Assembly (NCBI GenBank): GCA_905221605.1
Contig: CAJNDS010002350.1
Span: forward strand, 62,001 to 126,000
DNA: 64,000 bases
Source: Symbiodinium natans
Taxonomy: Eukaryota; Sar; Dinophyceae; Suessiales; Symbiodiniaceae
Reading direction: 5' to 3'
This document shows, piece by piece, positions 21,540-33,100 of this stretch. The position numbers and the translations under genes were made by a program. How positions within the stretch are numbered: the first letter of the stretch is position 1; each line of letters begins with the position of its first letter. The notes under the pieces are model-generated. The model did no database searches. It was not told where the DNA came from and worked only from the letters and a program-made list of their open reading frames with translations.

Positions 21540-22180
21540 CCCTAAAACCCTAAGTAAAGAGCTGAGATGATCAGCCGCGTGCGCCGTAGTATGTGTCGGA
21601 CCATGCTTTTCTCTGCAGATCGGCTTAGGGTGTTGGGTTTAGGGTTTAGGGTTTAGGGCTTAGGGTTTATCGGGCGAGGTTCACTGCACTGCTTCAAGCC
21701 CAAACCCCTGAAACCCAAAGCCCAAGTTTAGGGTTTAATTAGGGTTTAGGATTTAGGGTTTAGGGTTCAGGGTTTAAGGCAACCCAAGGTTCCCTAATAC
21801 TCCCCACTACTCCCTAAGGCTCCCTAAGCTTCCCTAAGGATGCCTCGGTACCTACACCCCTTGAACCCCTCTCCCTTAAGAACCCTATAAACTTACTTCA
21901 GCGACGCCAAGCATCTTCGGCGCGAAGACCTGCGCGCATCAAGACTCAATCACAAACTTGCCCGCGAGAGCTCTAACTTATCACTCGTGTCTTTCCCCTC
22001 TTTGCATACAGCTCCTTGATGAAGGACCTTCATTGTATTCAGGTTGGCTCACCCAAACATCTAAACCCTAAACCGTAAACCATTTGACGTCGAGGTTGGT
22101 CTGCCGTCTTCTCCTTCCTCATTCTAGCATAAGCTGCCGACCAGTCAGCTCGTACCTTGGGAACCCTACCCTGTTGTAGG
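21540..22180. other. Island region with short repeats
   Basis: Short TTTAGGG stretches and a TCCCTAAGG-rich block at about 21776-21900 that also appears near 29490-29660 and 35405-35480. No gene could be fixed. Confidence 0.4.
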
Positions 22181-22310
22181 TTTGGGGTTTGGGGTTTAGG
22201 GATTAGGGTTGGTCGGGTTTAGGGATTAAGGTTTAGGGTTTAGGGTTTAGGGTTTAGGGTTTAGGGTTTAGGGTTTAGGTATTAATGAGGGTTGGTCGGG
22301 TTTAGGGTTT
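22180..22310 (+). repeat. Telomere-type array
   Basis: About 14 units, partly TTTGGGG. It marks the left edge of the repeat-poor island. Confidence 0.9.
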
Positions 22311-23896
22311 ATAGGGCTAAGGGGTTTTTACGGCTTCTAGGGATGTTTTGGTTGAAGCTGCAAGCCATTGTACTACCCCTCCATTGAACCCTAGTAATAA
22401 TATTCCTGCTTAATATGTTAATAGAATATCCCTGTTGCGTATGTTTTACTTCATATCACAATATTACGATCTTTACTGGTCACTAGGTTAGCATCAACAT
22501 ATTTTATACTACTGATGAGCATTTTAGTATTGTCTTTAAGGTTTCCAAAAAAACAAAAATAAAGCAACAGCAAGGGTTATGCCCGTGTAACCCCTAGAGC
22601 CGCGCCTTGTTTTCGCCACTCATGGAATAGGCCTTGTGGACCTTTGCTGCAACAGGCTTGGAGACACCGGGGGGATCAACCCGACATCCTTCGAGATTGT
22701 TGGTTTTGGGTTCAAGATTAGGTCATTGAGGGCTATAGGGTTTACGGTTTAGGGTTTAGGGGTTCAAAATTGGGTCGCTCAGGGTTTAGGGCCTAAGGTT
22801 TAGGGACTGGGGGGTTGTTTTTTACATGTGCCACTTGGCTTTGGGATAGTGCCATCGATGACGATAGAGCGAGAACGTAAAAAACGAAGCCCATAACTTA
22901 GATAAGATCAACCACCCACCATTCTGGACTCGGCTTCCATAGTTTGGGCTCTATGCATAGCGTTTAGGGTTTAGGGGGTAGGGTTTAGGGTTTAGGGTAA
23001 AGGATGTCTTGAGAGGCTTCGCCCATGCCCCCACAGCGCTGAACCTGAAGCGTCTATGGGACGAGAGCTTCTATGGGACGAGAGCTTGGTACTTGGGGTT
23101 AGCGTAACCCCGAGCAGCCAAGTTCCGCTTCATGTGTGCCACTAGCTAAGGGACTAGAAGAGTAGTTAGGGTTTATTTAGGGTTGTTTCAGGGTTTATAT
23201 CCGCCGACCCCTGCTGCAGCGGGGCGCCCTCTGCCCTCACCCCGTACCCCCTACCGCCGACGACCGCCAGAGACATCTTGCAAGGCAACGCCTGCCGTTG
23301 ATGAAGGTTGGGGGGGCCATCCAGTCGCAGATGACAGGCTGCGGCCGCTCCTGAATTCAGCGCATCCTCTGGGGCGTGCAGATCATGAACAAGAAGTGTG
23401 CGTCGCTGTCATTCCCCCCACTGAGCAGTGTCCAAATCACCGCTCAAAAACTGAACCAGTCAGCTTCGGAGCCATGAACCTCCCGTCGGAGGATTTCAGG
23501 GCCAGCCTAGGCAATGGAGTTTACCAAACCTCTCAGGTTGGTCGACGTGTTGCTGCGGGTGGGTCGAAGCCAGGTGTGCCAGCTGGACGGCCGCCGCCCT
23601 CGGCCGTCGCCCCCGCATAGGCACATCTGAAATCGCCAATCTTGGCCACCGATTAAACACCAGCATGAGTTTCGACTCGTGCACTCGCACGTGCTTGGTT
23701 GTTGCTACTGCCTCATCCGTGACGGAGTTTCCAACGAGAGGTGCCCCGAGCTAAAAAGGCAGAGGAGTCCCAAACTATTGTTTGCGGCACCATTGGGTAG
23801 GCTAAAGGAAACATTTGTTGGGATACACTCGTTTTAAATTCGAACCGTAAGGCCCGACACCCGGTTTGGGGCTGGCTATTATACCAGTAGCCGCGC

Positions 23897-24052
23897 AGAT
23901 TCCTTCTATACCAACACCCCAGGATTCATTCTACTCGCAAACGCGGATTCCTTGCGCAAAAAATTCGCGGATTCCTTCTACCCGACAACGCCTACCAGAA
24001 AACGCAAATCATTCTACCAGAAAAGGCGAGTTCATCCTACCGAAAACGGATA
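23897..24052. repeat. Degenerate minisatellite, unit about 23-25 bp
   Basis: Six or so copies of GATTCCTTCTACC-(C/A)G(A/C)AAACGC-like units in the same direction. Confidence 0.8.
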
Positions 24053-24241
24053 CATGCAGGTTTCTCTCCCCTCCAGTACGGCTACCTCGGGAAGACCCGA
24101 GCTTGCGAGCTGCGCAACGACATCCAGCCGGTCATCCTCCGCCGCCGTGCCGGCCACAATGGAACGAAGCCGCCTGCAGGCGGTGAGCAGCTCGTGGTCC
24201 TCGCGAACAGAATGGAGAAAGCCACTCGCGTCCAGCGATAG
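24050..24241 (-). CDS. Exon of unidentified protein
   Basis: Minus strand after GGCGCAG|. Includes SGFLHSVREDHELLTACRRL and EDDRLDVVAQLASSGLPEVA, a strongly protein-like, probably helical stretch. Alternating heptad-like hydrophobics could suit a helical repeat, but no domain is identified. The left border is uncertain. Confidence 0.6.
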
Positions 24242-25211
24242 ACTGCGCCAACATGGCGACGGTTGTAATCTATCACGGATAGGTGCTTGAGCGGCTCGAG
24301 CCCGAAGTCATGCTCTTCGCCAGAGTAGTGTGCTCTGCCAGTGAGGTCTATGTGCGACAAGCAACTGTGCCCAACTCTGCTGCGGACCCGACCTTTTCTC
24401 GCGCGCCCATCTCTGCTACGGACCCGACTGTTTCTCATCGCGTGGGGGCTCGGCCCGCGCCGCGCGAAGCTTGCGTAAAGTGCCGCAGCAAACCAAAGAG
24501 TCAAGCTAAGAATGGACCTTGTTCTCTCGCTGAAGCTTTGGAGGCACTGCGCTGTCAGCATCGCTACTTCGTATAGTGGCCCTGGCGCAAACCTCAGATC
24601 CGACGCACGGTCCGGCGTGGCGACACTTGCGGCCACCTGTCGAAAAATCAAAAATGCTCATGTAAAATCTTGCCGCCTTCGTTTCGGCACCTCGTCGGCA
24701 GGTGATGAGAGACATAAATACGATGCGCCTGATACGCGGCCTGGCAGGCGGCATTGCACTCACTCCGAAATTTACGCTGGACAGCGCCGGTCCGGAACAT
24801 GTGCAGGGAACAGATAGACCCCGGAAAGAAAGTAGTACGCAGCAACGGTCTATTTGGTTGGTAGCTAGCTTCGTATTCTTGAGTTATGTACGGAGCACAC
24901 ACTCGAGGCGCCGCGTCCTGCCCGCTGGAGACCAGGAAGTACCCACTTCGACTGGCAGTACTTGCGCCGGCGGACGGCCCTCGTCTACAAGACGCGTCTT
25001 GTCATTTGCACTTTCTGAGAGAATCATCCATCCCGGCACGCAGGCCGGGATGCAAGCCTCCAACTCCACGGGCCTGCAACCACATTTGCGGTCTAAGAAA
25101 TGCCTATAGTGCCATGAGACGCACTCCCACCTCGTCGTCCCTGCTGCTATTCGGTGTGTGCTGGTTGCTTCACACGGTTGCCGATTCTTCTGGACCCGCC
25201 AAATTACAAGT

Positions 25212-25470
25212 TCAATGCTCTCCGACTCTCTGCCTCTCGGCGTCTGCGTGCACCGGCACGATCGCGCGGACTGTGACGTCGACGTTCGTCCTGAACTTGT
25301 GGCTTTGCAAGACGCGGCTGTTCTCAATGTTCGCCATCTCAGCTTTCTGAACATCTGTGTCCAGCTGTGCTTTGTTTGCGCAGGCATCTGACAATGCTAC
25401 AAGTAAGCAATAATCATAGTCATCGAAGAACACCTCCCGCCGTACGATGCCACTGCCCTTCCCACTCCTT
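25212..25470 (-). CDS. Coding stretch of unidentified protein
   Basis: Open minus frame containing FFDDYDYCLLVALSDACANK and QKAEMANIENSRVLQSHKF. No family recognised. A different minus frame stays open down to 24884, so strand is supported but exon borders are not. Confidence 0.5.
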
Positions 25471-25684
25471 GCTGGCTTCTGTGGAGCTTCTACCAGACTG
25501 TTTCGAATCATTGTCACCGTCCGACTATGGCAAAAGTTCTCTAATCATTAGTCTGTATGCTGCGTATTAGCAAAGGTCAGAGAGCTAGACACAGCCCATG
25601 GCTCAACTTGTCGCTGTAGACAGTCAGCATTCTTACATATTCTTGCACAGAGTCATTCACGTCGGTTTGGCTTCTGTCTCCGGG

Positions 25685-25965
25685 GGTTCACGGGGGTGAC
25701 ACAGAACAGTGGCAAGAAGGTGAAATGAGAGCAGATGGATCCCGGAGTGTGCCAAAAACCACAAAAGCAAACGTGAAAATGCGAGCTATTGGATCTTCTG
25801 GTTCACAACGGTGCCCCGGGACAATGAAAAGAACATGACATGACCAATGGAAACAAACAGACACGCGGGACTGAGAGCGAACGGCTCCCTGGCTGTTCAA
25901 AAGCGGAAACAGAAAAAATGAACATGAGCTGTTGGATCTCTTGGTTCACAGGGATGACCCAGCAC
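25685..25965. repeat. Dispersed imperfect repeat (three copies)
   Basis: GGTTCAC(A/G)GGG(A/G)TGAC(A/C)CAG-like units at about 25686, 25800 and 25944. The last two lie in longer similar blocks that include GAGCT(A/G)TTGGATCT. Confidence 0.65.
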
Positions 25966-25999
25966 AGTGACATAGTAAATGAAATAGTGTGGTCAGTTT

Positions 26000-27280
26000 C
26001 GGACTAGTGGTGCCAACAATGGGCAACAGCAAAGGCATGATCGAATTGCTTGAAGCATTGAGGATTGACCAGCCGTGCCTTGCCAGCCTCTTTGGCTTTG
26101 CAATACACGCTTGCCTTCAAGCGCTTGTGGGGAAGCTGCGCCAGCTCCGAAGCATAGCTTTGGATGAGATGCAGCCGGCTCCCCCAGCCTCATCGGGATC
26201 CGGCTACCTCCTCAAGGGGCAAAGCCACCAGTTATTAAGCAGGGGTTATTTGCAGAGGCTGGAACAGCCCAGCTAAGTTGGAGGTACAACTCGCGTGCCG
26301 TTGGCAAACTTGTCACGTAATCTGTGCTTCTGATTGAGGCATTTAAAGATTTTTGGAGCCGAGCCAATACACCAGTTTCCATTTGAGGTCCCACAAAAAG
26401 GCCCCCAAGCACACGTAAAGGAAACAAACCCACCCCTCAAAAAATTGCAGGAGTCACAGACTTTTCGGCTCTACTGCCTGGCTCTGCGCGAGAGCTGCTG
26501 GCGATCAGCTTAAGGCATTTTAGTGGGCTTGAGGAGAGGGGAAGCGGAGAAGAGGGGGAGACAGGTGAGTGGTTGGGTGCGGGGAAGGTCGAAAACCCGT
26601 TTCCTATTTTCCGCGCCCATTCAATCGGACTAGCTTCTGCTACACTGCAGATTTCGGAAAGTTTCGGTAGGCAACGAAATGAATCTGGGATTCCTTAAAG
26701 ACTACGGGCAGCTACACCCTAAGCCCTGAGCCCTGAGCCCAGAACGCTAAAAACGCAACTACCCTCAAAGCAACTAGCCAGTCATCGGTGCCTCGAATGC
26801 TGGGGCTGATCCTAACTCTATCCTCCTAAGTAGGGGCCCTTAAAAGGGCACCCCTGACATACCCTACGCAAACTGTGGGCCCATACTTCCGAACCCTTTA
26901 AAGCTACCCTTAGATACCCAAGCCGAAGTTTGTAGTAGGGGTTTAGGGTTTTTAGGGGTTTCTTAATAGCCCAAAAAAGGTTAACCTTCTAAATATAGTC
27001 GGATTCTGTAACAGCCCAAAAGGTTGAAGGTTACCCTAAGGTTTATATAGGGTTGAGGAGATGCTGACACCACCTAACCTAGGGCCCAGTTCCGCGATCC
27101 CCGAAAGCAAGAGAAACCGAAATCACGCGAGCATCGCAAGGAAACTGCATCTTGCTTGCTACGGATCCATATTACGGGCAAGCCCTGAACCCCCAAAAGC
27201 ACCCAAGCCCTCAATGCCCTAAACGACCTAAACGCCCTGGACGCCCTAAGACCTAAACCCTACCCAAAAACCCTTAGCAA
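26000..27280. other. No gene assigned
   Basis: Short open frames on both strands. A minus-strand stretch at about 27090-27150 (MQFPCDARVISVSLAFGD) may be a small exon. Telomere-like units reappear after 26.9 kb. Confidence 0.35.
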
Positions 27281-27289
27281 CCCAGAAGA

Positions 27290-27369
27290 ATTGCCGAGGA
27301 AGACACGGGGATGGGTTCAGGCTTGGCGGTCGCCTCTACCTTCTCAAGCTCCTTCCTGTGAAGATTCTT
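27290..27369 (-). CDS. Exon of unidentified protein
   Basis: Acceptor CCAGCCAG|AAG. Encodes KNLHRKELEKVEATAKPEPI, a charged linker-like stretch. The left border is approximate. Confidence 0.55.
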
Positions 27370-27605
27370 CTGGCTGGTTCTTAGTAGGGCATGAGGGACC
27401 GAGGTACCCTACATATTCCCTTGGAAGGGATAATATACATAGCGCCCTTAATTCCCTACGACGGAAGAACCAGGGGTCGACATTCTTCCGGATGAGCCCT
27501 ATAAGCCCTAAACCCGATAGAAGGGTTCAGGCGCTTGGGGATTCGGGTTTGGGGTGTAGGTTTAGGGTTGGCGCTAAACCCTGAAGCTTGTCAAAATCCT
27601 AGGCC

Positions 27606-27880
27606 TCAGGCCTAAGGAGGGGAGGAGGGGAGGAGGGGAGGAGGGGAGGAGGGCAGGGGAGGAGGGGAGGAGGGGGAGGAGGGGAGGAGGAGGAGGAGGG
27701 GAGGAGGGGAGGGGGAGGAGGGGGGGGGAGGGGAGGAGGGTGGAGGATGGAGGGGAGGAGGGGAGGAGGGGAGGAGGGGAGGAGGGGAGGAGGGGAGGAG
27801 GGGAGGGAGAGGAGGAGGGGGAGGAGGGGGGAGGAGGGGAGGAGGGGAGGAGGGGAGGAGGGGAGGAGGGGAGGAGGAAA
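27606..27880. repeat. GGGGAGGA minisatellite
   Basis: About 30 tandem GGAGGAGGGGA-type units over 275 bp, purine-only on the plus strand. Long open frames here are repeat artefacts. Confidence 0.95.
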
Positions 27881-28079
27881 GCAGGTCCAAGAGCAAGGCA
27901 ACGATCGAGCTTCGGTTGCAGTATATGAGAACACTTCAGACTTGTAGCCCCTTGTCTGTAAGGGTCTATGTACCTTTATTACATCCCGAAAGAAGCCCAA
28001 GTACATGCTAAACAGGCACATGAACCCTTTGGGTGTTGGTCCTCATATAAATGGACCCAAAGTTAGACAATTGCCCATA

Positions 28080-28172
28080 TGGGGTTTACGAAATCAGGGA
28101 TCCCTAAAATGGACCCAGATAGTAGGATTCCCTTGTAATCAGGACCCCAATAATGTACCCCGAATTTCGGAA
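28080..28172. mobile_element. Introner-like element, family 4
   Basis: ATGGGGTTTACGAAATCAGG ... GTACCCCGAATTTCGGAAACC. Inverted ends as at 12237-12350. Confidence 0.6.
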
Positions 28173-28362
28173 ACCCTAAACCCTAAACCCTAAGCCCCAA
28201 GCCCCAAACCCCCTTCCCCAAATTTCAGAACCACCAGATATGGCCGCCAGAAATGTGAAAAAAGGTCTCTAGTCTACCGCGCTTCCATGCACCCATCTCA
28301 TGGCAGAGACCTAGTGACCCAGGGTTTAAGATTTAGGGTTTAGGGTTTGGGGTTCTGGGGCG

Positions 28363-30091
28363 CCCTGATCCTGCACCCCACTCCTGGCGTCCGCATCAAC
28401 GTCTGGCTTCGCCGTCGTTGGCGCCGCCAGCGTGGGCACGGAGACGGTGACCTGACATGGGGAGGTGGGGGGTTAGGGTTTAGGGCTGAAAGGGTTTATA
28501 GGGTTCATAGGGTTTATAGGGTTTATAGGGTTTCTAGGGTTTACAGGGTTTATTGGGTTTCTAGGGCTTACAGGGTTTATAGGGTTTATGGGTTTATAGG
28601 GTTTGTGGGGTTCATAGGGTTCATAGGGTTCATAGGGTTTATAGGGTTTATAGGGTTTATAGGGTTTATAGGGTTTATAGGGTTTATAGGGTTTAGGGGT
28701 TGGGGTTTAGCGTTAGGGGGGGGGGGGGGTTGATCTAATGGGGGGGTTTTGCGTTTCAGCGCATATGGGGTTGATCTGAAGTGTAGTGCCATTTTTTTCG
28801 GGTCCCTAACTGTAGTACACCCCCTCTAGGCTCATAGTTTAAATCAGCTCCCCCCGTCTTTGTCTCGCAAATCAAGACGCTGGAGGCCCTACCAATAAGG
28901 TTTGGGCGGCTTGGGCTTACAGGGTTCATATACCCTTAGGCTCAACATAGCCCCAAAACCCTCGCATAAGAAGGCCTTTGGGCCCAAACCCTAAACCCTA
29001 AACCCTAAACCCCCTAAACCCTAAACCCCCTAAACCCTAAACCCCCTAAACCCTAAACCCTAAACCCTAAACCCTAAACCCTAAACCCTAAACCCTAAAC
29101 CCTAAACCCTAAACCCTAAACCCTAAACCCAAAAACAAGAGGTTAGGTGGGGTGCAGAAAGCGTGTCTGGGAGCCGCTCACGGCCAGTGTTGGCATTGAG
29201 ATCTAGCGGTTCTACCTTGGACCCTTAAGGTTGTACCCTTGGGTTTTGGGGGTCCCGTTTTAAAGATTCCTAAATAAATATAAATATAAATAAATATATA
29301 TATATGTATATATATATACGGGCCAATATTAGAAGTGTATTAAGGGGAACCTTTAGGGGTACACCTTTGGCGGTCCGAGTCTGAAGAGCTTGATGAGATG
29401 CCAAGAACAAAGCTGGTAAATGCACCCAGCAGCATTCCAGGGTTCTTAGGGGGGGGGGGGGGGGGGGGGGGGGTGTTCAAGGGGGGTATGCAACCCAAGG
29501 TTCCCTAAACTACTCCCTAAGGCTCTAGGCTCCCTAAGCTTCCCTAAGGTTCCCTAGGTACCTACCCTCCATGATCCCTCCCCCCCCCCAAGTATAAACT
29601 TCTCCTTAAGGCTCCCTAAGGTTCCCTAGGTACCTACCCCCCATGATCCCCCCCCCCCCCGCCCCCTAAGTACCCTATAAAAGCATGCCTGCAAGCCAGC
29701 CGCGGAGAGGACCTGCAAACTTTGGGCTTGCAGGGCTTGGAGGGAATGTAGGTTGGGATGTTTCCCCTTATACTGATAGGGCTTATAGTCGCCACTATTG
29801 CAATAATCCCTACTAAGGACTGCCAGTATAAGGGTGAACTGCCCAAAATGTAGGGGTTAACTTCTTAATTTCAAGCCCTGGACCCAAGAGTAACCTACAA
29901 TTCAACAAAACCCCCTCTTCGGTTGAAATGGGACTGATAAGGCAGCCGAAAGCCCCTAAAACAAAATGGAACAAGGGCCTTCTCTGGACACTAGCAGCCC
30001 TAGACCCCTTGTTAGTGATTAAGGGACATAAGAAGGGAAATTGATCTTCTTCCCCTATATACCCCCTATCTATCTATCTATGTATTACATA

Positions 30092-30125
<34 letters not shown>

Positions 30126-33100
30126 CAAGCCCCTATATACCTAACTATCCCCAAAAAAAACCCTAAATGACCCCTAAGGTCATTTTATCACAGTCCCTCC
30201 TTTAGTTCCTTACCGGGCTAGCCCTAAACCCTAAACCCTCAAATAATAGGGCTAAAGGACCCCTAAGGTCACGTCCCTTGTAAGGGTGCCTCCTTTAGTT
30301 CCTTAAAAAGGCTGGCCCTAAACCCTAAGCCCTTCAATAATAGGGGTAAAGAACCCCTAAAATAACCCCCAAGGTCCCTTTGTAAGGGTCCCCACCCTTT
30401 AGGTCCTCGATGTGGCCTAGATCACCCAGCAGTACAAGACTGGAAAGTAGCAGCCTCCGTTTGTGGCTTGCGCATGTACAAACTTTGCCAAACGGCACTC
30501 GTCCAATCTGCGCCGCCTCTGCGCCTCGGTCTTCAGCGTGGCTAGAATCTCACTGCGCGTGCCCAAATGTCGCGGGGCGCTTGCGGGCTGCGTGGGCACG
30601 CTGGAAGTTTTCATTGAGCCACCACGATTCGGGCCGATTTGGCAGCTGAGCACACCAATAGCTGGGCCTTCGGGCTCTGGGTTTAGGGTTTAGGGTTTAG
30701 GGTTTAGGGTTTAGGGTTTAGGGTTTAGTCTGCTGCACATGGCTCAAAAGCTTGGAAGTCACTCCAAGAGAATCCACAGCTGCGATTGCGTCGATGAGAC
30801 AGACAAGCCCCATCCGAGTTCTGAACGGAAGAGGTGTGAAGAAGGAGGAGCTGCTATGGAGACGAGGCGTGGGGATTGTTGGGGTTTCGGGGTGTTTCGG
30901 GTTGTGGTTTAGACTAAACCCTGAACCCTGAACCCTGAACCCTGAACCCTGAACCCTGAACCCTGAACCCTAAACCCTAAACCCTAAACCCTAAACCCTA
31001 AACCCTACTTGGAGGTTCATGGTACTTATTAACCAATAACAACTGCACTTATAACCCACATGTAAGCCCCTTAAGTGCCCCAATATGGCTTTAAGGACAG
31101 TTCTAAGTACAGTATAAAAAGTGGTTAATGAGTACCATGAACCTCCAAGTAAACCCTAAACCCTTGGCAGAGGATGGCTTCGTGGCCTTCAAAGGATGTT
31201 AGGCTGAGGCTGAGAGCGCAAGGGCCCGAAGCCACGAGAAACCCCTCATCCTTAGCAGAGTGTCAGGATTTAGGGTTTAGGGTTTAGGGCGTAGGGTCTA
31301 GGGTTTAGGGTACCGCCCTAAACCCTAAAATGTGAGACATCAACGCCCCGAAAGTCCTAAACCGAAATTCAAGGACATTGGGATCTCTACCCCGAAGATA
31401 CCTGAAACAACGGCGCTGCTTAGACTAAAAAAGCCCCTAAACCGTCCCTAAACCCTAAACCCTAAACCCTAAACCCTAAACCCTGAGCCCCATTTTTGGA
31501 AACACCAAATTAGAGGGGCGCCATCCATGCATGACAGGGACCTGGAGTTTGCAGTCGGGTGCACGGCCCGGGGGCTTCCGGTAAGTGACCCGAAAAAACG
31601 CTCTCTTTAGGGGTTTAGGGCTTCGGGTTTAGGGTTCTTCTTCAGGCAAACTCCGGGAGAGAAAGCACAAAGACCCAGATCCTGAAGCGTTCACCGTAAA
31701 ACCCAGAAAAACCCCTGTGTACACAAAAAACCATATAACTCCTAAACCTTAAACCCGCAAACCTCTGCCGCCCTAAACGCCCCGAAGCCCTAAACCCTAA
31801 ACCCCAAACCCTAAACCCTAAACCCCGAAACCCTAAACCCTAAACCCGGCTGAACAAAACACTAGCGAACCCGGCCCTCGCCTGGGCCATGCGCCCAGAT
31901 CCCTGCTTGGAAGCCAAAGCGATCGGAGTGACGCCCTTCTTGTCCTGGGGTTGTCGAGGCTTTCAAAGGCTAAAGGCTAAACCCTAAACCCTAAACCCTA
32001 AACCCTAAACCCTAAACCCTAAATCCTAAACCCTAAAGCCTAAACGCTAAACCCTTAAACCCTAAACTCGAAACCCGAACTTCAGGGGCTGTCGGGGCTT
32101 AGGGACTCAGGGGCTTCAGGAGCTCTAGGGGCTTAAAAACAAACCAAGGGACTGCGGGGGCCCAGGGCCTGTAGGGATTTAGGGGTTTTAGGGACTCAGG
32201 GGCTTTATAGGGTTTCGGGTTTAGGGTTTAGGGTTAGGGTTTAGGGTTTAGGGTTTAGGGTTTAGGGTTTAGGGTTTAGGGTTTAGGGTTTAGGGTTTAG
32301 GGTTTATGGTTTAGGGTTTAGGGTTTAGGGTTTAGGGTTTAGGGTTTAGGGTTGGGGTTTAAGGATATAGGGTTTAGGGTGTAGGGTCTAGGAGCTCACG
32401 GACTCAGGGGCGTTTGGGGGTTGAGGACCCAGGGGCGTTAGGGGCTTAGGGAGTCAGCGAGCGTTAGGGGTTTAGGGTCTCAGGGGCTTCAGGGTCACGG
32501 GGTTTGGCCTTTTGGGGTTCTGATAGGGGTTATATGGGGGAAGAAAATTCAGGGTCCCTTCCACGGGTCCCTCCTTGTACCCTTTGCTGGCCGTTTACGT
32601 GACCTGCATAAAAGCAAGTTGGGGTTTTCAGGAAACCCCACAACCCAAACCCCAAACCCCTAAACCCCAATAGCCCGAAACCCAAACCCCAAAATCTAAA
32701 CCCGAAACCAAAGCCCCAAGCCCAAGCCCTGAATCCCAAACCATAAACCCGAAACCCCAAAAAAACAAACCCTAAACCCCAAACCTTAAACCCGATACAC
32801 CCCAAACCCCACCCAAGACCCTAAACCCTAAACGCCCTAAACCCTGAACCCTAACCCTATACGCCCTAAACCCTAAACCCTAAACCCCTATACGCCCTAA
32901 ACCCTAAACCCCTATACGACCTAAACCCTAAACCTTAAACCCTAAACCCTAAACCCTAAACGCTACACCCAAAACCTTAATCCTTATACGCCCTAAACCT
33001 CAAGCCGACCGCCAGGTGGCCGGAGTCTGCGCCGCCTGGACACCACCGGGCGTACGCAGCATCGCGGCCAGAAGCCGCGTGCACCTTTAGGGTTTAGGAG

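Larger units (their letters stand above)
22330..26900. other. Repeat-poor island
   Basis: Only a few isolated telomeric units, all before 23.2 kb. Base composition is more even and splice-like borders are fewer than in the flanks. It holds the minisatellite at 23897-24052, two minus-strand coding stretches and a dispersed repeat. A plus-strand frame at 23183-23620 is open but proline-rich and not convincing. Confidence 0.6.

Noticed and set aside
23183-23620. 145-residue plus-strand protein
   Set aside because: Proline/arginine-rich, no recognisable domain, against the prevailing strand. Adjacent GCGGCCGC and GAATTC sites near 23342 suggested a cloning vector at first, but nothing else vector-like is present.
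24082-24651. 189-residue minus-strand frame
   Set aside because: Its left third overlaps a different minus frame with much better protein sense (24050-24241). The Arg/Ser-rich remainder looks non-coding.
27599-28021. Proline/leucine/serine-rich or Gly/Glu-rich 'proteins' from the GGGGAGGA tract
   Set aside because: Open in several frames only because the unit lacks stops. No splice or start context, and periodicity explains the reading frames.
28347-28792. Long frames with GFIGF or NPINPI repeats
   Set aside because: Translations of the TTTATAGGG array. The 9-bp period keeps the frame open. The true coding part on the minus strand is probably only 28363-28451.
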